From: Ocypus olens | Taxonomy: Eukaryota; Arthropoda; Insecta; Coleoptera; Staphylinidae | Assembly: GCA_910593695.2 (NCBI GenBank) | Contig: OU343055.1 | Coordinates: forward strand, 14,865,150 to 14,929,149 | Reading direction: 5' to 3' | DNA: 64,000 nt | Shown here: piece after piece, positions 1-10,976 of the stretch | How the letters are laid out: the number at the start of each line of letters is the position of its first letter | Position numbering within the stretch: position 1 is the stretch's first letter | Translations under genes and position numbers: made by a program | The notes under the pieces: generated by a model | Databases searched by the model: none | What the model saw: only the letters and a program-made list of their open reading frames with translations | Told to the model about the DNA's origin: nothing

Positions 1-700
1 TACCTATCAATACGGAACAAATAGTTAAATAATTCTAAGATAACGAGGGGCAATTTTTTATGCATTTTCTTATTTAAGAATTTTGAAACTTTGTAAGTCG
101 TTTTAAAACACGGGAAATATATTTTTTCTAGGGTGCCCATGAGTATTTTTTCGAGGAGTGAGAATGCACTTTTAATTCGTAAGTCTTTCCAAAACATATC
201 GTTCAAATACGGGAAAAATAGTTATAATTTAAATGTCTCTAGAGGTAAATTTTGTAGGGATGAAAATGGACTTTTTAATTAAAAAAAAATCCGTAAGTCG
301 TTTAAAAATATACAGGTCAATACGGGAAAAATTTTTAAATAATTCTAGGGTCTCTAGGGGTGAAAATGCAATTTTTTATTTAAAAAATCTAAAACTTTGT
401 GAGTCGTTTTAAAACACATCCGTGAATACGAGAAAAATTCTTAGGTGCCCAGGAGTATTTTTTTGGGATTGAAAATGCAATTTTTTATTTAAAAAATCTG
501 AAACTACGCAAGTCGTTTTAAAATATAACGGTCAATACGGAAAAAAATAGTTGAATTATTCTAGGTTGCCTAGCGGTAATTTCCTTAAGGGTGAAATTGC
601 ACTTTTTAATCTAGAAAATCTGAAGACTCGCTAAGTTTGCCTATTAAAGGCAATTTGTGTTAGGGTGAAAATGCGCTTTTTTATACAGGGTCTTCATTTC
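1..700. repeat. Degenerate ~105-bp satellite, about 6.5 units
   Basis: The phrase GTAAGTCGTTTTAAAA and variants recurs near 93, 179, 293, 399 and 508. Each copy is followed by CAATACGGGAAAAAT-like text and then by a CTAGGGTGCCTAGGGG-like box. Spacing is about 86-114 bp. The units are strongly diverged, and the array is cut by the left window edge. Confidence 0.75.
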
Positions 701-752
701 AAAAGGAGCCACCCTGAATAACTTTGGATCTGAAGTAGTTACGGTTTTAAGA

Positions 753-864
753 AAAAATACGTCAATTTTGTTTTCGAGGGGGAACTTAAAAAACACCGTT
801 TTTCAATTATTTTTGCTTTTTTGTTTTTTAAGTTCCCCCTCGAAAACAAAATTGACGTATTTTT
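753..864. repeat. Perfect 42-bp inverted repeat (hairpin)
   Basis: Left arm 753-794 and right arm 823-864 are exact reverse complements around a 28-bp AT-rich spacer. Each arm contains the GC-rich core TTTTCGAGGGGGAACTT. It follows an ACAGGGTCTTC / CCACCCTGAA pair at 685-719 that resembles mariner-type termini. No matching target duplication was identified. Confidence 0.9.
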
Positions 865-1640
865 GAGTAAACTGGCCATTGTTAGATTATTAATTGTTTG
901 AGAACATTTCCAATTACTCAGCTCTGTGCACTAACCTTCATCAAAGAATGTCTATAAGACGACAACTGTCCCTCATCCATCCTTCAAAAATTTGATTCGA
1001 AAATTATAATCCAAAAACAACACTCCACCGCATTATTAAACTCTTTTAACACCGAACTCGGGCACTCAACTGGAAAATTTCGTCAGGTGCTAACCGCCTT
1101 ATCATCTGACTTTTGCCTCGGGCGTAATTCGTGTCCGCGAGACCACATTCTTTCTTCACCTGTTATCAGTGCTTATCTACGCAGCACCGATTCGAATCAA
1201 ATTCATTGCAATCTGCACACAAGATAGACAAAGATGCAAAACACCGGTTTTCATTGAAAGTCGGGCAGTTTATCTTCCGGCGAGTGAGTGCTAAGGTGTT
1301 TTATTGTGTAGATTTTGGAAAATTTAATTAACGAAAATCGATGGTAACGATCAGTTATGAAGATGGACTGTTGGTAAGTGATTAAATGAAATTGGTTTAA
1401 TTTTATTGAATGCATTTTTTAATTCAGTTTAAAATCTCTCAACACAAATAACGAATGTGTGGAATGACCATCAGTTCAATAGCCCTTTTACAGATGGTAC
1501 AGAATATTATAGTCAATATAGTGTTGTGCCTTACAATAATAAATACTAGTAATTAAGATATTGTATTAAGTACGCAATAAATTCATTAAACAATTAACAA
1601 TTGCTTACTTAAAATATTCTTCGAACAGATCGATTTTTGT
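865..1640. other. Low-copy AT-rich spacer
   Basis: No repeat, transposon terminus or convincing coding signal is visible here. The open frame at 1131-1331 has no recognisable motif and ends in simple sequence, so I do not call it a gene. Confidence 0.4.
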
Positions 1641-1649
1641 TTATCAAAA

Positions 1650-1870
1650 TACAGAATTTAGGGATGAGGCGTTTACAGATTTGAATGGAATTGTAATTCC
1701 GAATGTGTTTTGAATAAATTTGTGAATTTCAAGTAGATGGCAATTGTTTCTACTTTTTTTTTCAAGACTCGGAATTTTTTGTATTTTCCGACAACTTCAT
1801 GTTCCGTTTGAATGATATTATTTTGAAATTTTGGGATGGGGTGTTTACAGATTTTTATACATATATTGTT
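1650..1870 (+). repeat. Two diverged copies of a ~175-bp dispersed repeat
   Basis: The phrases GGGATGAGGCGTTTACAGAT and GGGATGGGGTGTTTACAGAT both occur here, with AAGTAGATGGCAATTGTTTC between them. The same order of phrases occurs in tandem at 62.7-63.2 kb, so the family is present at both ends of the window. Confidence 0.6.
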
Positions 1871-2029
1871 GGGTACACCCTTAACAATAGTTTATTGTAT
1901 TATTATTGCATAATATTACGTAATGCTTAAGTTTGAAAAAGATTCATAAAATTTTGAGTGACTGCATTTTTTTGAAATTCGTATATGAGAGTACACAAAA
2001 CACCACAAAAACAAATAAATTTGAAAAAG

Positions 2030-3280
2030 ATTCATGAAATTCTGGTTGCATTTTTCTGAGTTTCTCCCCTCTTGCAAATTTTATTTTCACAATTTAAATT
2101 TTTATGAGACAGGTATTTTACAACTCAAACGCGAAAAGCCTGCGGGAAAATGAAATTGATTTTAAATCGGTGTACAATCTTGAAATCAAAAATTGTCCCA
2201 AAACAACTCGCTTGAAAATTCATATATGCTCAAGAACCAAAAATATTTGAAAAAAGATGTTTTATGACTTGAATGGTGTTTCAAGAAAAAGTCTAGCCCA
2301 CGTTATATATTTTTTTCTGATTTTCATCCCCCTCGAATGTTTATATCTTTATAAACGAATTCATGAAAACTTTTCCGATTTTCTTGAATCTTGCAAATTT
2401 TATTTTCGGATTTTATATTTTTATAGGTCATTTTACAACTCATAACCGAAAAACCTGCTGAAGAAATAAATTGATTTTCAATCGGTTTTCGATTTTTAAA
2501 AACAAAAATTATTTATACCTAATTCTATATGTATTTCTTTCGATTTTGTTTCACGTGATCTGAATTTTTTTCTTAGAATTTTATATCTTTTTCGCTTAGA
2601 AGTTTTACAACTTAAATACGAAAAACCTGGGGAAAGATTCAACTGATTTTAAATCGGTGTTTGATTTAAAAATCAAAATTTAAAAAGAAACTACAATTGC
2701 TTGAAAATCTATGCATTATCAGAACCAATAAAACTGTAACGAACAGATATTTCATGAAGTACTTTGTGTTTACCATTTTTTAAATAATAATAATAATAAT
2801 AATTCATTTACAAGTAATCCTCTTTACAAAAAGAATCACAAAATACAGTAATACAAAACTAAAAAAGAGAAAATAAACAATAAAGAAAGTAAAATAAAAT
2901 ACAAATTTAATATTTACCTAAACTAAAATGTAACTAAATATAAATTTACAAAATTAAAATAATAAATTTCACAGATTTATTTCTCCACTCTATTCGTATT
3001 TTCACTTTTTCGCTTAGGTATCAAAACCGAAAAAATTAAATTGATTTTTAATTGGTGTCATAAACATTTAAAAATACTTCGCATTTCACATTTTCCGATT
3101 TTTTTTATCGCATGCAAATTTTGCTAATTTTGGCCAAATATCGGTTGCGCCTATTTTTTAGACTTGTTTTCCCATCACCCGCAAATTCTGTCTAAACATT
3201 TTATATTTTTTCGTTTAGGTTATACATAACTCAATATTGAAAAACCTGCGAGAAAATTAGAAATTTAAAAATAATCATCC
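2030..3280 (+). repeat. Diverged tandem repeat with AAACCTGCGGGAAAA box
   Basis: About five decayed units share an order: CATTTTCCGATTTT, then CTTGCAAATTTTATTTT, then a TTTTACAACTC-like phrase, then AAAAACCTGCGGGAAA, then TTGATTTTAAATCGGTGT. They lie near 2090-2200, 2370-2500, 2560-2680, 3000-3060 and 3090-3260. A probable LINE tail interrupts the array at 2780-2990. Confidence 0.6.
2780..2990 (-). mobile_element. Probable LINE 3' end with (TTA)n tail, minus strand
   Basis: A short run of TAA units at 2786-2804 is followed by sequence that, read on the minus strand, ends in GTAAATGAATTATTATTATT. This is the usual layout of a non-LTR retrotransposon 3' UTR and tail. No coding part is retained. 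The family is not identifiable. Confidence 0.45.
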
Positions 3281-3291
3281 ATAATCTAAAC

Positions 3292-3525
3292 TAGGGGTAT
3301 TCGATTATGAACATGAATAATCGATTATGTATTATTTTTAATAATCGATTATATCAATTATTCAAAAAAATAAATGATCGGTTCATCAAATTATCACATG
3401 ATCAATTAATAGAATATTCAAATAATCGTTTAATTAAATAATCGATTAATCAAATTATTGTTTAATTGAACATATTTCGAGTAATAATCAAACAACCGAT
3501 TAATCGATTATTTTGCACAGCTCTA
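3292..3525. mobile_element. hAT-like miniature element rich in AATCGATTA
   Basis: The left end reads TAGGGGTATTCGAT. The right end, reverse complemented, reads TAGAGCTGTGCAAAAT. Both resemble hAT-type TAGGG(G/C)TGTGC termini. The interior repeats AATCGATTA on both strands. I could not read a convincing 8-bp target duplication, so the ends may be eroded. Related interior sequence occurs twice at 4.86-5.41 kb. Confidence 0.5.
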
Positions 3526-3529
3526 GTTA

Positions 3530-4760
3530 TAATGGCAGATTTAGAAAATTAAAATGATATATTTTACCAGTCAATGCTATTTTTGACCAGTCAAAAAAAG
3601 CATATTTTAATAGGCAAAATGGCATATTTTACCAGTCAAATACGGAATATGTTAACAGTAAAAAAATATCATATTTAACCATCAAAACTGACATATTTTA
3701 CCAGTCAAATATGGCATATTTTATAAGTTAAAAAGGGGTATTTTAAAAGTCAAAAGTGGCATATTTTACCAGCCAAGAGTAGCATATTTTACCAGTCAAA
3801 ACTGGCAAAGTTTAGCAGGTAAAAGTGGCATATTTTAAAAGTTAAAAAGGCATATTTTACCTGCTAAAAATGGAATATTGTACCAATCGAAACTGGCAAC
3901 TTTTAAAGTTGAAAATGGCACATTTTTAGAGGAAAATTTATTTTATTTGGACAGTTAATAATCGCCAATTTTGGTAGTCAAAAATGCCGTGTTTTTAAAA
4001 AGTCAAAACTGGCATATTTACCAGAAAAAATAGGCATGTATTAACAGTAAAAAATAGCTAATTTAAGCAGTCAAAACTGGGATAGTTTAACTATCAAAAA
4101 TGGCATATTTTATTTGTCAAATATGGCATATTGTATAAGTTAAAATGCGAAATTTAGAAAATCAAGTGACATATTTGTATAGCTAAAATTTTATATTTTA
4201 CCAGTTAAAGATAGCATATTTTAACAGTCCAAAATGGCATATTTTACCAGTCAAATAGTTTAATCCTTTCGGCCATGGGGGTGGGAATTGCCACCGCAAA
4301 ATTTACATGTCTCTACTTACTATGACAATTCATATTTTTGCTGTTTATCACTAGATGTCACTTCAACAAAGCCTCACTAATTAATTCCTATATTACTTAA
4401 GAAAATGAGTTCAAATTTGGTATGGTCTTAAGAAGCTCCCCATCAATAATAGTTAACAAAAATTTTTTTTTTTTCAAATTTAAAAATCCAGCGCTGAAAG
4501 GGTTAATAGTCAAAAGTGACATATTCTACAGGCCAAACGTGGCAGATTTTAAAAGTGAAAAAGGGATATTTCACCTGTTAAAAATGGCATATTCATCCAG
4601 TCAAAAATGACATGTTTTACCAAAGGGAATTGGCATATTTCACTAGTTAAAAATGTCGTACTTTAACAGTCAAAAAGGCATATTTAATATGTAAAATATT
4701 TTAGCAGTCTATAATGTCAGTGTTCAAGTCAAAAATTGCTTATTTCACCTTTTAAAAATG
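3530..4760. repeat. Degenerate ~23-bp minisatellite (TTTACCAGTCAAAA..GGCATA)
   Basis: Dozens of variants of GGCATATTTTACCAGTCAAA follow one another, with many substitutions and small indels. The array is interrupted by a TTAA-flanked element at 4260-4506. The same motif continues directly on both sides, so the insertion is younger than the array. Confidence 0.8.
4260..4506. mobile_element. piggyBac-type MITE with TTAA target duplication
   Basis: The element is bounded by TTAA at 4260-4263 and 4503-4506. Its ends are inverted: TTAATCCTTTCGGCCATGG on the left, and TTAACCCTTTCAGCGCTGG when the right end is reverse complemented. TTAA duplication with a CCYTTTC-type terminus is typical of piggyBac-family non-autonomous elements. 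It sits inside the minisatellite, which resumes on both sides. Confidence 0.75.
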
Positions 4761-5447
4761 ACCCAGTGACATAGAGAAAAAATAATTTTGACCCACATGA
4801 CTAGAACATTAATTCATAAAAAGAAAATATACGCATTAATAAACATTTTTGCTATTTGAAAAAGTAAAAAGATTGTTCGAATAATCAAATAATTAAATAA
4901 TCGATTATTAAATAATCAAATGATCGAATAAGCGATTAATAAAAATCAAATTATCGATTAATCGATCAATCACGTGGTCGATGAATTGATTATTTTTCGA
5001 CTAATAATCAAACAACCGATTAATCGATTATTTATCGATTAATTGATTATTCTTTACAGCCCTAATCAAAACCCATAAAATAAAAAAATAAAAAATTGCA
5101 TATTTCACCTTTCAAAAATGACCTAGTGACATAGAGAAAAAATTAATTTTGAATTATTAATTCATAAAAAGAAAATATACGCATTAAAAAACATTTTCGC
5201 TATTTGAAAAAGTAAAAGATTGTTCGAATAATCAAATAATTAAATAATCGATTATTAAATAATCAAATGATCGAATAAGCGACTAATAAATAATCAAATT
5301 ATCGATTAATCGATCAATCACGTGGTCGATGAATTGATTATTTTTCGAGTAATAATCAAACAACCGATTAATCGATTATTTATCGATTAATTGATTATTT
5401 TGCACAGCCCTAATCAAAACCCATAAAATAAAAAAATAAAAAATTGG
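4740..5447. repeat. 360-bp tandem duplication carrying AATCGATTA-rich DNA
   Basis: Copy 1 (about 4740-5099) and copy 2 (about 5100-5447) are near identical at a 360-bp offset. Each runs from TATTTCACCTTT through a block dense in AATCGATTA to a CAGCCCTAATCAAAACCC end. The CAGCCCTA phrase resembles the hAT-like terminus at 3525. High identity implies a recent duplication. Confidence 0.85.
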
Positions 5448-5515
5448 CGTTTTATATTTTTCCCACTTTCTTTCCCCTCGCCATTTTAGCTATAACTTTC
5501 TTATTATTTTCCTAC

Positions 5516-6217
5516 TATACCTCATTTAACAAACAGGCGGACTAAATCAAATTATAGCCGCGCAAATACGTTGTTGTGATTGGCTAAACGGGCGCCGTTT
5601 TTACGCAGGCCAAAATTACTAAAACGGCAATGGCCGCTGTTATGATCAGCTGATCTGTTACCATCTACTTGTGTCCCACCGGTTTCACGTATTTCGCGTT
5701 AGTTTTTGTGTTTTTAACCAGTTATTCCTCCCGTTGAAAGTATAAGAATCGGTTCTATTAAAAACTCATCCTGCGATCTTCTAGGAAATAGTTATTTCAT
5801 TTTTAACTATGGATAGATGCCCTGCACTAGTTCGGAGTCATTTTCTACCCCCAAGAAACGGAAAGCATTAACGCTTGTTTAAAAACAATCCAAAATTAAC
5901 GTATATAAACTTTTAATACAAACTGCTTTAAAATCTACTGTCGTTGTACACAAAATTGTCGATTCATTAGGTAAGGGTAGTGCAAGTAATCAAATCATAA
6001 ACATGTATAATATTTAGGACAGGCTAGGAGTATGGTGTTTCGCAAAATTAGAAAGAAAATTTGCCTAAAATTTATTTATGTATTGTTAAAATTATTGAAT
6101 GAATGTTATGGGTAAACGAATTTTACCGCCAAAACATTTCTGGTTGCTTTTTTGGTTACTTTTACAGTGTAAATGTGACTCTCGGGTTTAGTCCGCCTGG
6201 TTATTAAATAAGGTATA
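5516..6217. mobile_element. Non-autonomous DNA transposon with 31-bp inverted ends
   Basis: The left terminus 5516-5546 and right terminus 6187-6217 are inverted copies with 3 mismatches in 31. Both contain CAGGCGGACTAAA. The 640-bp interior is GC-richer than its surroundings and contains a short ATG frame near 5811 that stops after about 18 codons. It may be the deleted remnant of a coding element. No target duplication could be defined and no superfamily is assigned. Confidence 0.6.
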
Positions 6218-6224
6218 ACACATT

Positions 6225-6410
6225 TTATCTCTCACTCTTTTTATTTTAGTTTTATTTTATTCCTATTTTTATTGTTTATTTTATATACTTACATTAATGT
6301 ATTATTTGTTTTTAACTGTATTTTGTCATGTTATCCTATTATTGGACATCTTGATGTCTGTTGGATAATAAAGCCCATTATTATTATCATTATTATTGGA
6401 TAATAAGATA
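6225..6410 (+). mobile_element. LINE 3' UTR with AATAAA and (TTA)n tail
   Basis: The segment TTGGACATCTTGATGTCTGT is followed by GGATAATAAAGCCCATTATT and a degenerate TTA run. This organisation is typical of jockey/CR1-like non-LTR retrotransposon 3' ends in insects. It is truncated upstream and no reverse transcriptase remains attached. Confidence 0.65.
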
Positions 6411-6594
6411 TTTGAATAAAATAGAAATTATCGTTCTTATAAACCGAAAGGGCAGACAACGTGTTTTAAATTTTTTGTATCGGTGTGTTTGATATTACTT
6501 CTTAATTCACTGCACTCGAGAGTAGAATTGTACATTTTCAAAAACCAATAGCCTACATGAAAATAATTTAATTTTTTCACTTTGCATTATTTAT

Positions 6595-7014
6595 ATTAAA
6601 CAAACTTCCGGTTACCGGAACTATCAGACGTTACTTAATAAATACCCAGTGCAATTTTATTAAAAAGGCGCTATTTTTATTTTGTATTCATTTTTTAAAG
6701 CAACTAAGGCGCAAAATTGATTTTTTCTATTTTTGTTTTTTTTTCTCATGCGGATATCACTGAATCAATTTCAGCAAAATTTTAGGGGCATGTAGGTAAC
6801 GTTACAAGGCACCCAAATAAGCAATAAAACATACAGCATGTAATATAAAAAGATATATCATCATGACGTCACACTTTTTTGGGCCACCCTGTAGAATCAA
6901 AAATATTTCCCGGAAATACGTTCTAGGATACAAGTAAATTCTGCAAAATATCAAAATCCTAACTTAATTAGTAATTGAGCTATAGAAGAAGGAAGGTTAA
7001 ACGCAGGACCCTAT
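6595..7014 (+). repeat. Dispersed repeat, copy A (intact reference copy)
   Basis: This unit starts near ACTTCCGGTTACCGGAAC and ends near GCAGGACCCTATG. It matches 7560-7765 plus 9305-9450, the same repeat split by the mariner element at 7768-9302. In copy A the two halves join directly (AAAGATATATCATCATGACG), so it serves as the empty site. Its nature is unknown. Confidence 0.75.
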
Positions 7015-7015
7015 G

Positions 7016-7290
7016 CAGCTATTCCGGTGGATCCGCCGGGTACCATATGGTTATTTTAATGACTATTGCAGAAGTATAATAATAAATAACAATAATAGTA
7101 ATTGCAATTATATCCGCATTGAAAGAACACGATTAAACAAGTGTCAAGCGGGCTCGAATTACTGGGGGCCGAAATTCTTTAACGTTCTGCCACCAATTGT
7201 GAGGTGCCTACTTGAAAAGCCTTTTAAAACTCATATTAAGTTATTTTTACTCTTACTTGATGCATACTAATTGATTGATTGATTGAATAA
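7016..7290 (+). pseudogene. LINE ORF2 C-terminal fragment with TTGA tail
   Basis: The frame opened at 7013 (85 residues) contains NYWGPKFFNVLPPIVR followed by KPFKTHIKLFL. This matches the form of the C-terminal tail of CR1/jockey-class reverse transcriptase proteins, where a W/F-NxLP phrase precedes a final F-K-xxL-K helix. The first roughly 25 residues, before the asparagine run, are probably not part of the original protein. The stop codon is followed at once by four TTGA units and AATAAAATTAC, a LINE-type tail. The fragment is a 5'-truncated dead copy joined to the end of dispersed repeat copy A. The exact clade cannot be fixed. Confidence 0.6.
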
Positions 7291-7479
7291 AATTACAAAA
7301 TATGTAACGCCAACAAATTGTTTTTCAACGCCACCTTCGATTTTTATTTATTAAAATGGCTATTGGAATAATTGTGAAAACGTATTTTCTGCAAATAACT
7401 TTTAATTCGTTAGGAATTGCGATAAGGTTGTAATTAGGAAAAATGTTTGTTTTTTAATTCCGTATAAAATGGCATAAAA

Positions 7480-7560
7480 AATACAGGGGCTCGAATTAAA
7501 GAAATAAAGTGCTTCAAAATATGAAAAGTTTGATACTAAATTTTGGGACACCCTGTATAA
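7480..7560. mobile_element. Eroded CAGGG...ACACCCTGTA element end
   Basis: The sequence ATACAGGGGCTCGAATTAAA near 7481 and TTTTGGGACACCCTGTATAA near 7540 look like decayed inverted ends of a short mariner-type MITE. Only about 80 bp separate them. The termini are imperfect and the target TA is not secure. Confidence 0.35.
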
Positions 7561-7765
7561 TTCATATCTATCAAACTTGGTTAACGGGACTGTCAGACCT
7601 TATTTAATAAGTATAATTTTATTAACTTTTTTTAATTTTTAAACAATTTTTTTCTATTTTTTTTTTTGCTGATATTATTGAACCAATTTCAATAAAATTT
7701 TAGGGATATGTAGTAACCACAAAGGGCAATCAAATAAGCAACAAAATATACAGCATATACAAATA
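7560..7765 (+). repeat. Dispersed repeat, copy B left half
   Basis: This corresponds to the first half of copy A at 6595-7014: the same CGGGACTGTCAGACCTTATT and AGCAACAAAATATACAGCAT phrases. It is interrupted at a TA by the mariner element, and the second half follows at 9305-9450. Confidence 0.75.
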
Positions 7766-7767
7766 TA

Positions 7768-9302
7768 CAGGGTGACCGTTTTTCGAGTGGCACCATGTGG
7801 ATTTCAGTTATCTTAAGAGATACGAGGTTGGTTAACTTAGGGCTAAGTTGTGTATTATAATGTTGATTAATAATCTGTTGAGAAATTTGAGTTACCGCGA
7901 AAAAATTAAAAAAAAAATATTTTCATTTTTACTTTTTTATTCGAAACCTATTACTATTGCGCATTTTACACTTAGACATTATTAGAGCCCTTTTTAATGG
8001 AGGATCCAAATATGTTATTAGATTTATTGTAAGTTTCAAGATCGCGGAGAAACAGTAGACAACTTTTTTTTTCTTATGGCCGCCATATTGGATTTCTACA
8101 TTTTCTAATGCAAGATTTTTTTCTGTTTACACATTATGTTTTCATTTTACATTTGAGCCAAAATTTTAAATGTATTATTTTTGTAAAGAGTGCCATGTAA
8201 ACAAAATCAACACTTTTGTTCAAAACAAAATGTGACAGTTCCATTTAAACTTCATTCTTGAAATTTACTTTACCGGTAACTTTATTGTAAAAATTATATT
8301 TTCAAGTGAAGAATAACGCGATATGTTACAAATTTATTACAATTCCCATAAAAATGTTCAAGTCTCAATGGAGGTGTATCTTCAGAAATATCCGAGAAAT
8401 GTGTCCCCATTGGATTACTTTTTATGGGGAACTTTGAAAAATAAGATTTATCAAAGCGTTCTAGCCGATATTAATGAACTGCGTAGAAGTATCGTTGATT
8501 CTATAAATAATAATAGAAGAAGAGATATTAGTAGGGCAATTTATAATTTAAGAAAAAGCGCAGAATTGTGTTTGGAAGTGGAATGTGAATGTGAATAATT
8601 TGAACACTTATTGCAGCATTATGTTTTCTAGTAGTTTTAAATGTTGTAATAAATTTCTGAGATTGTTATTCGTTTACAAATTGTATTTTTTATGTAAGCC
8701 CAACTTTACCCAAACAGAAGTGTTGATAAATGAATTCATATTCCCTTGCTTGATTGTAGATGAATTAAATAATAAAATAAAATGCCACAGTTTGTTTTAT
8801 AGGCTTTGTAATACTCATTGTTGTAGAAAAGTGTGATGTTTGCATGGCACTCTTTACAAAAATAATACATTTCAAATTTTGGCTTAAATGTAAAATTAAA
8901 ACATAATGTGTGATTTATCATCGTAAACAGAAAAAAATCTTGCATTTGAAAATGTAAAAATCCAATATGACGCCCATAAGAAAAACAAAAGTTGTCTATT
9001 GTTTCTCCGCCATCTTGAAAGCTACAATAAATCTAATAACATATTAAGATCCTCCATTAAAAAGTGCTCTAATAATATCTTAGTGCAAAATGCGTAATAG
9101 TAATAGTTTTCGAATAAAAAGTTAAAAATGAAAATTGATTTTTTTTATTTTTTCGCGATTTTTTTAAAACAAAAAAGGTAACTCAAATTTCTCAACAGAT
9201 TATTAATCAACGTTATAATACACAACTTTGCCCTAATTTAACCAACCATGTATCTCTTAAGATAACTGAAATCCCCATGGTGCTCGAAAAACGGGCACCC
9301 TG
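7768..9302 (+). mobile_element. mariner-like element with ~450-bp inverted termini
   Basis: The termini are CAGGGTGACCGTTTTTCGAG on the left and, on the other strand, CAGGGTGCCCGTTTTTCGAG on the right. TA flanks both sides (7766-7767 and 9303-9304). The inverted repeats are unusually long: about 7768-8202 against 8838-9302, broadly similar with scattered indels. A transposase C-terminal fragment lies between them. The element is nested in copy B of an older repeat, and copy A shows the pre-insertion site. The central part is too short to hold a full transposase gene (about 1 kb), so the copy is defective. Confidence 0.85.
8323..8598 (+). pseudogene. Mariner-type transposase C-terminal fragment
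   Basis: The 91-residue frame contains SPLDYFLWGTLKNKIYQ at about residues 28-44. This is the conserved segment around the third acidic residue of the DDE/D catalytic triad in mariner-type transposases (usual form P-L-D-x-F-L-W-G-x-L-K-x-x-V-Y). Downstream, DINELRRSIVDSINN resembles the usual xIxELrxrIxxa helix before the C terminus. The start codon is not authentic: residues before about 20 have no counterpart, and the N-terminal DNA-binding domain and first two catalytic aspartates are missing. It lies inside the 7768-9302 element in the expected place, so it is the remnant of that element's transposase. A similar but different transposase remnant is at 20.25 and 40.29 kb. Confidence 0.75.
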
Positions 9303-9304
9303 TA

Positions 9305-9450
9305 TAATCATGACGGCAAACTTTTTTGAGACACATATTTTTCTGAAATACACCCTAGAATACAAGTAAAATCTGCCAAATATTAGAATCCTGACTTAAT
9401 TAGTAACTGAGCTATAGAAGACGGGAGATGAAATGCAAGACCCTACATCA
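9305..9450 (+). repeat. Dispersed repeat, copy B right half
   Basis: It continues the sequence broken at 7765: AATCATGACGGCAAACTTTT here equals ATCATGACGTCACACTTTT of copy A. It ends at GCAAGACCCTACAT, matching the end of copy A at GCAGGACCCTATG. Confidence 0.75.
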
Positions 9451-9599
9451 TAATATTATTGTTAATGTTTTGTAATGAATTTTGAACGTAAATCTACGAT
9501 TATTATTAATTAATATTTCAAAATTTCATAGTGCTAATCGTAGGTCTTCCTCGCCCTCGAGGTCATACCAAAACTATAATCAAATAGTTTAGTTGTAAT

Positions 9600-10800
9600 T
9601 AATTTGGCAGACATCGATTTTTGCGGGTGATACACGAAGCAATTTCGTCGCGAATTGGTTTCTGGATATAGCTTTGGGATGGCCCAGCTCTGTTGTGCAT
9701 TTTACACTCTGGAGACGCAGGAGTGGACATGGCCCGTCGATATATCGGCGAGATAAAGTCTCATTATACGGCCAGGACTTGGGGATCGGGGAGAGCGTGG
9801 ACCGTCCGCAGGATATCCACTGGTCGGTCCCGGCTTGGCGTCTGCTCCTGCTGCTCCAGATTAGTCCGCCAGAGTACCGCTGTGTGTACTCTTAATGGAG
9901 TCAGATTAGCGTATACGGATGTGTTGTGCATGTAAGTGGAGAATGATGTTTGGTTTAACGGGTAAACGAATTGTCCCTGTTTTTGTCTCTCTATATCATA
10001 CGTTTTTGCGCCGATTATTACATTAAGCCGTCACGCTCGCGCCGTTTTTCACACCCCCTCATACACACACACACACACACTCATATATCCATGCAATCAT
10101 TTATTCATTCGTTCGCGGGCGCACCTTATAAAGCAGTTAACATTCCATCCCCCATCGCCCACGTCTTATTGCAGGCCGTCCCATTGTTGTAAATAGATCT
10201 TAAGAAGAGAATAAGTAAATTAGAGGACGTGATAACAATCTCCCCTTTTTTTAAAAGGAGAATCAAGACGTCCGGGATCCTCTTTACGTATTACCAAGCC
10301 TCTTAAAAGGATCGCGGGTTGTTTTTTTTTTAAACGCGCCCCGGAGATATGATACCGGGATTTCCATCGCCTCACCCTTAATGAACTCAATTATATTATT
10401 TAAGTTCCGACACCAAGCGCCTCAAAACCTGTCTGTAAAAATAGTGGAGGGCGAGGGGAGGGGCTGTTTTCTTTCGCGGGTCTCTGCGGTTCCGGAAAAA
10501 AATGAAGTCGTCGCCGGCCCGAGCCCGGACTCTCTTAAGAGGGATGAACCGGATGAACGTGATCCCATTATGCTCCTTAAGAAAGACGATCCCCTGTGAA
10601 GTCGACACCCTTGTCGTAACGACTTCTCCTCCCGTACACGGATATTAAGATCCTTTGTCATCAAAGTGTGCATCGACCTATTGACACCACTTGACATGTG
10701 TAAACTTTATGCTGTTGGTAGGTGGGCCAGATAAAAACACGCCGAAATATCCAATAACCATTCATCCATCAAACGTCAACTCCGGTATGCATAATCTTGT
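9600..10800. other. GC-richer low-copy block
   Basis: Base composition rises sharply over the flanks and no repeat family is recognised. Several overlapping frames exist on both strands (for example 9674-9895, 10381-10599, 10422-10697). None shows a domain, and their overlap suggests composition rather than coding. A short AC microsatellite lies at 10063-10081. The block could hold regulatory sequence, but nothing proves it. Confidence 0.45.
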
Positions 10801-10825
10801 CGAAAAAAAAGTGATGTACGGTGTG

Positions 10826-10976
10826 TTTCAAAAAGAAATGAATCGCAATTGCCTATAAAATAAAATGCAGATGCCTCTGGTGTAGTTGTCATTCAGACAG
10901 TTAATGTCAAAAATGTTGACGATTTTTGAATGGCCATTTCAATTCATAGACGACTGCGATCAATTTCTTTTTAAAC
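10826..10976. mobile_element. Short inverted-repeat element (~150 bp)
   Basis: The left arm 10826-10847 (TTTCAAAAAGAAATGAATCG) and right arm 10955-10976 are inverted copies with 3 mismatches in 22. The inner flanks do not pair. Size and structure suit a small MITE, but no target duplication is clear. Confidence 0.45.

Noticed and set aside
3292..3525. Exact hAT target duplication
   Set aside because: ATAAT occurs near both ends, but an 8-bp match could not be made, so only the resemblance of the termini is reported.
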